From: Nonomuraea angiospora
GTDB taxonomy: Bacteria > Actinomycetota > Actinomycetes > Streptosporangiales > Streptosporangiaceae
DNA: 64,000 nt
Reading direction: 5' to 3'
Assembly (NCBI RefSeq): GCF_014873145.1
Contig: NZ_JADBEK010000001.1
Coordinates: 9,424,001 to 9,488,000, forward strand
Part shown: piece after piece, positions 60,891 to 64,000 of the stretch
Position numbering within the stretch: the stretch's first letter is position 1
Layout: every line of letters starts with the position of its first letter
Notes under the pieces: generated by a model
Told to the model about the DNA's origin: nothing
Seen by the model: only the letters and a program-made list of their open reading frames with translations
Databases searched by the model: none
Made by a program: the position numbers and the translations under genes

Positions 60891-62182
60891 TGACGACCTT
60901 GACGTGGGAGCGGGTGGCCGTGGCCACCGGGCCGGGGGAGGACCCGGAGGCGGCCGTCCGGCAGGCGTACCGCGAGGCCGGGCTGGCCGAGCCAGAACAC
61001 GTGCTCGTGCTGCCCTCGCCCGCGGCCGGGGCCGTCGCGGCCGCCTGGCTGACGGGCGGCGACGCGGTGCGCCGCGCCCTGGAGCAGGCCGGGCTGGGCG
61101 CACTGCCGGACCGTTCACCGAGCGACGGCGGCTCACCGACCGGGTCACCAAGCGGGGACGGCTCATCGACCGGGTCACCGAGTGGGGACGGCTCGTCGGG
61201 GGATGACCGTGTCGTGATGCGCGATTCGCGTGGCGACAGCGGGGCCGAAGGGCGGGAGCCCGGTGACCAGGGCGTGCCTGAGCTGCGTCGGGCGATCGGC
61301 GAGGCGCTCAGGTCGTGGGAGTCGTACGGGGATCCCGGCCGGTCGGTGCGGGACGTGGTCCGTACGGTGCCGTGGGAGCGGGCCAGGGCGGCGGCCTACG
61401 CCGAGCTGGGCCCCGTCGGCTGGGCGGCGTTGTGGGACGAGACCGGCGGGCGGCTCTGGCCGCAGGCCAACCGGCTGGTCAACGACATCCGCCAGGGCAT
61501 CGCAGCGCTCGGCGGCGAGGCCGGTGAGGCCGGCAGGGCCGGTCAGGTCGGCGAGGCCGGTCTGGCGTTGCGACGGGTGACGCTCGACGCGGTGCTGGGG
61601 CAGCACGACGCCCCCTGGCTGTCGGCGTTCGACGGGCACGAGGGGCTCGACGGGCTCAAGCGGGCGGCCGAGCGCACCGGCTGGTGGTGGCCGTTCGAGC
61701 GGCTGGCGATCGTCACCGAGCGACCCGCCGAGCTGCACCTCGACGAGATGGGGCGGTTGCATCGGGCGGTCGGCCCGGCCCTGTCCTACTCGGACGGGTT
61801 CGCGCTGCACGCCTGGCACGGCATGCCCGTTCCCGCCGATTTCGGCGCCGCGATGCGCGAGCTGACCGTCGAGCGGATCCGCGAAGAGGAGAACGCCGAG
61901 CTGCGCCGGGCCATGCTGGAGCACTTCGGGCTCGACCGCTATCTGGCCGAGTCGGGGGCCAAGCCGGTGCACTCCGACGAGACGGGTGTTCTGTGGCGGG
62001 TGGAGCTCTCCGACGACGAACCGCTGGTCATGGTGGAGGTCGTCAACTCCACGCCCGAGCCCGACGGCACCAGCCGCACCTACTTCCTGCGGGTGCCGCC
62101 GTGGGTGCAGCGGGCGCGGGAGGGGGTCGCGTGGACGTTCGGGGTCGTCGAGGAGGACTACCGGCCCGAGCGTGAGACCTGA
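60890..62182 (+). CDS. DUF6745 family protein
   Basis: A 430-residue soluble protein. The family-typical part is residues 260-430: GWWWPFERLAIVTERPAELH, LHRAVGPALSYSDGFALHAW, HGMPVPADFG, MLEHFGLDRYL and the C-terminal WRVELSDDEPLVMVEVVNST. The N-terminal segment holds a Gly/Ser repeat linker (residues 78-105, two copies of TGSPSGDGSS) encoded by a 30-bp DNA repeat at 61138-61197. DUF6745 proteins have no assigned function, often occur with leucine-rich-repeat proteins, and are coupled here to the small protein upstream. It converges with the radical-SAM gene, 2 bp between stops. Confidence 0.8.
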   Translation: MTTLTWERVAVATGPGEDPEAAVRQAYREAGLAEPEHVLVLPSPAAGAVAAAWLTGGDAVRRALEQAGLGALPDRSPSDGGSPTGSPSGDGSSTGSPSGDGSSGDDRVVMRDSRGDSGAEGREPGDQGVPELRRAIGEALRSWESYGDPGRSVRDVVRTVPWERARAAAYAELGPVGWAALWDETGGRLWPQANRLVNDIRQGIAALGGEAGEAGRAGQVGEAGLALRRVTLDAVLGQHDAPWLSAFDGHEGLDGLKRAAERTGWWWPFERLAIVTERPAELHLDEMGRLHRAVGPALSYSDGFALHAWHGMPVPADFGAAMRELTVERIREEENAELRRAMLEHFGLDRYLAESGAKPVHSDETGVLWRVELSDDEPLVMVEVVNSTPEPDGTSRTYFLRVPPWVQRAREGVAWTFGVVEEDYRPERET

Positions 62183-62184
62183 GG

Positions 62185-63015
62185 TCAGGGCCAGACCGCG
62201 GGGATGCGTTCGAGGATGCCGCCGGTGAAGACGTCGTAGAGGCCGAGCGGCTCCAGGTGCACGTAGCCGATGTGGCAGTCGCAGGCCGCGGCCGGACAGG
62301 GCCGGGGCCGCAGCGCCGCACGGTAGGAGCCGTCGTACAGGTTGCCCAGCACCTCCGGGATGAAGTGGCAGCGGCGTACGGTGCCGTCGCCGTTCACCGA
62401 GATCACGCTGTCCCCCGTCCGGCAGGGCAGCCCGGCGCTCCGGTGCGGGAAGCGGCTGACGTGGAAGAGCGGGTCGATCGCCGACCACTCGGCCGCCTCC
62501 TCGTCGGTGTAGAGGCGGCCCTCCTCGGCGTTCACCCACAGGTACGTCTGCTCGGGCAGGTCCGACCGCAGCCGCCGCGCGTCCGGCAGGTGCGCCGGAT
62601 CGCCGACGATGCCGACGCTGTGGCGCACCGGCAGCGAGCGGATCTTGCCCAGGAAACGGTCGTACGCGACCTGCGTCGGGTGGTACGTCACCCACAGCGC
62701 GGCCCGGTCCGACGCCTCGGAGAGCCAGTCGGTACGGCAGCTCAGGTTCGTCTGGATGGCGACCTTGGCGACGTTGGGCAGCCAGGAGAACTCCACGAGG
62801 GCCCGGCGGTACCACGACCTGACCAGCCCCTCACCCCACGGCGTGAACAGCACCGACACCTCGAACGGCTGCTCGCCCACCCAGCCCGCGAACCGCTCCA
62901 GCGCCTCCCGGTCGGCCCGTAACTGCTCGGGGCTGTCACGCCGCTTGGCGAACGGGCAGTAGGCGCAGTCGTAGTCGCAGCTCGCGAGCGGCCCGCGGTA
63001 GAGGATGGTCAGCAT
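62185..63015 (-). CDS. Radical SAM protein, STM4011 family
   Basis: A 276-residue radical-SAM enzyme. The 4Fe-4S cluster motif is CDYDCAYC (Cys13, Cys17, Cys20; CX3CX2C), followed by the small TIM barrel. C-terminal cysteines in GLPCRTGD, RRCHFIP and CPAAACDCHIGY could bind an auxiliary cluster. STM4011-type proteins occur in a conserved set with STM4012 (next gene), an ATP-grasp-like and other genes; the pathway product is not known. The ATG at 63015 overlaps the end of the STM4012-like gene by 7 nt, so both are cotranscribed. Confidence 0.85.
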   Translation of the reverse strand: MLTILYRGPLASCDYDCAYCPFAKRRDSPEQLRADREALERFAGWVGEQPFEVSVLFTPWGEGLVRSWYRRALVEFSWLPNVAKVAIQTNLSCRTDWLSEASDRAALWVTYHPTQVAYDRFLGKIRSLPVRHSVGIVGDPAHLPDARRLRSDLPEQTYLWVNAEEGRLYTDEEAAEWSAIDPLFHVSRFPHRSAGLPCRTGDSVISVNGDGTVRRCHFIPEVLGNLYDGSYRAALRPRPCPAAACDCHIGYVHLEPLGLYDVFTGGILERIPAVWP

Positions 63016-64000
63016 GCCGCGTACTCCTCCATGAGCCGCCTGACCTCGGGCGAGAAGAGGGCGGGCCCGATCGCGTCCGAATACGCCAGCCCCTCCGCCG
63101 TCAGCCGGACCGTCGCCGGGTCCGCCAGCAGCCACTCGCCGAACTCGTCCAGGGCGAAGTCGGCCAGCACGTCGCCGCCGAACCGCTCCGCGTACAGCCG
63201 CCGCGAGAGCCCGTCGCCCTGCAGCAGCGACTGGATGAGGTGGCGCCGCTTGCGCTCCTCCAGCGACAGCGAGAAGCCCACGTTGGCCACGTCGAACTCG
63301 TCCTGCCGCACGTAGTCGTCGATGATCGAGCGCACGTGCCGCGCCCCCACGGCGTACTCGAACGAGTAGTGGAGCTCGCTCGTGTACGAGCGGGCCCCGC
63401 ACCCCAGCCCCACCATCCCGTCGGTCTGGCAGCAGTATCCGGTGGTCGAACCCGTGCCGGGCAGCCGGAACATCCGCATCGAAACCTGCTCGTACCCGGC
63501 GGCCAGCAGGTGCTCGCGCCCGGCCCAGTACAGTTCCAGCCGCTGGTCGTCCCACGCCCGGCCCTGCTTGCCGAGCCCCGTCAGCGGCCGGACGTAGAGC
63601 GGGTATAGGTACAGTTCCTCGGGCCGCCACCCGAGCGCGGTGTCCAGCGAGTACAGCCACGACTCCGGCGTCTGGCCGTCGATGCCGTAGATCAGGTCGA
63701 TGTTGAGCACCGGCACGCCCGAGGCCCTGATCGCGTTGAGGGCCGCGTCCACCTCGGCCCGCTTCTGCGGGCGTACGGCGGAGCGGGCCTCGGCGTCGAC
63801 GAAGCTCTGCACGCCGATCGAGACGCGGGACGTGCCGCGCTCGGCCAGGACGGTCAGGCGGTCGGGCGTGGCGGTGGCGGGGGAGGTCTCCACCGACAGG
63901 GGGACAGCGGCGAGATCCACCCCCATCGTGCGCTCGGTCAGGTCGAACAGCCGGGTCAGCTCGCGCGCGCTGAGGTACGTCGGCGTCCCGCCGCCGAACG
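63009..64000 (-). CDS. Radical SAM protein, STM4012 family (HemN-like), 5' end outside window
   Basis: The frame enters at the right edge (FGGGTPTYLSARELTRLFDL) and ends at 63009, giving about 330 residues. It resembles coproporphyrinogen III oxidase-like radical-SAM proteins: GGGTPTYL near the SAM site, SIGVQSFVDAEA, VLNIDLIYGIDGQTPESW and a C-terminal winged-helix-like part (LADPATVRLTAEGLAYSDAI). The cluster-binding CX3CX2C motif must lie beyond the window. True HemN function is unlikely given its pairing with STM4011. It is probably not the first gene of its operon. Confidence 0.83.
   Translation of the reverse strand, partial: FGGGTPTYLSARELTRLFDLTERTMGVDLAAVPLSVETSPATATPDRLTVLAERGTSRVSIGVQSFVDAEARSAVRPQKRAEVDAALNAIRASGVPVLNIDLIYGIDGQTPESWLYSLDTALGWRPEELYLYPLYVRPLTGLGKQGRAWDDQRLELYWAGREHLLAAGYEQVSMRMFRLPGTGSTTGYCCQTDGMVGLGCGARSYTSELHYSFEYAVGARHVRSIIDDYVRQDEFDVANVGFSLSLEERKRRHLIQSLLQGDGLSRRLYAERFGGDVLADFALDEFGEWLLADPATVRLTAEGLAYSDAIGPALFSPEVRRLMEEYAAC

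Overview
The window is 64 kb of very GC-rich DNA with many GTG starts, ATGA/GTGA gene overlaps, apparently leaderless promoters, mycothiol-type DinB/MDMPI proteins and DUF6879/DUF6745-type proteins. This points to the chromosome of a filamentous actinomycete, most like Streptosporangiales (Nonomuraea-like). The order is an inference; no rRNA, tRNA or other taxonomic marker is present. I see no rRNA, tRNA, CRISPR array, phage or antibiotic biosynthesis cluster.

Layout. (1) 1-778: 5' part of a membrane-anchored P-loop NTPase cut by the window edge. (2) 875-16230: carbohydrate locus A, with a LacI regulator, a large secreted clan-A glycosidase, an NAD-dependent sugar dehydrogenase, a mannonate-dehydratase-like enolase-superfamily enzyme, a CUT1 binding protein plus two permeases (no ATPase), an intracellular clan-A glycosidase, two different FAD-dependent oxidoreductases and an AraC regulator. 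Two copies of the operator core CGAAA-N-CGGTTTCG lie next to TTGACA boxes. (3) 16298-28132: mixed accessory genes: an MDMPI-like protein, an internally deleted YjdF-type pseudogene, a bacterial expansin, an XRE/NB-ARC/TPR regulator, a NarL two-component system whose kinase is frameshifted, a truncated methyltransferase, an FAD monooxygenase/TetR pair with mirror-image promoters, a decayed stretch with minisatellite repeats, an esterase and an SDR. (4) 28308-32648: OmpR-type two-component system with a secreted acidic protein, a DUF4956 membrane protein and a VTC-type polyphosphate polymerase. (5) 32659-37456: MDMPI-like/AraC divergent pair, DUF6879 protein, an IS1341-type tnpB element next to an acyl-CoA dehydrogenase remnant, and an acyltransferase with a possible start-codon hairpin.

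(6) 37557-49096: carbohydrate locus B, regulated by a second LacI protein with at least three operators (TGCAA-N4-TTGCA type). It contains a uronate-dehydrogenase-like SDR, an aldarate-dehydratase-like enolase enzyme, a DHDPS-like dehydratase (5-dehydro-4-deoxyglucarate type), a Gfo/Idh/MocA-DUF6807 fusion, a second ATPase-less CUT1 transporter, another Gfo/Idh/MocA oxidoreductase and an alpha/beta hydrolase. Together these fit uptake of a sugar-acid-containing glycoside and oxidative uronate catabolism towards 2-oxoglutarate semialdehyde. (7) 49158-55188: a six-gene ABC transporter matching the rhizobial glycerol importer order glpS-T-P-Q-U-V, with complementary degenerate ATPase subunits. 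(8) 55308-64000: MarR/VOC pair, SDR, anchored DUF4434 protein, arginase-family enzyme, CGNR zinc-finger regulator with a repeat-expanded insert, a small protein plus DUF6745 gene, and two radical-SAM genes of the STM4011/STM4012 type, the second cut by the window end.

The least understood parts are locus A (glycosidases combined with two FAD oxidoreductases), the DUF6807 fusion, the acidic protein/DUF4956/VTC operon, and the DUF6745-STM4011-STM4012 neighbourhood.
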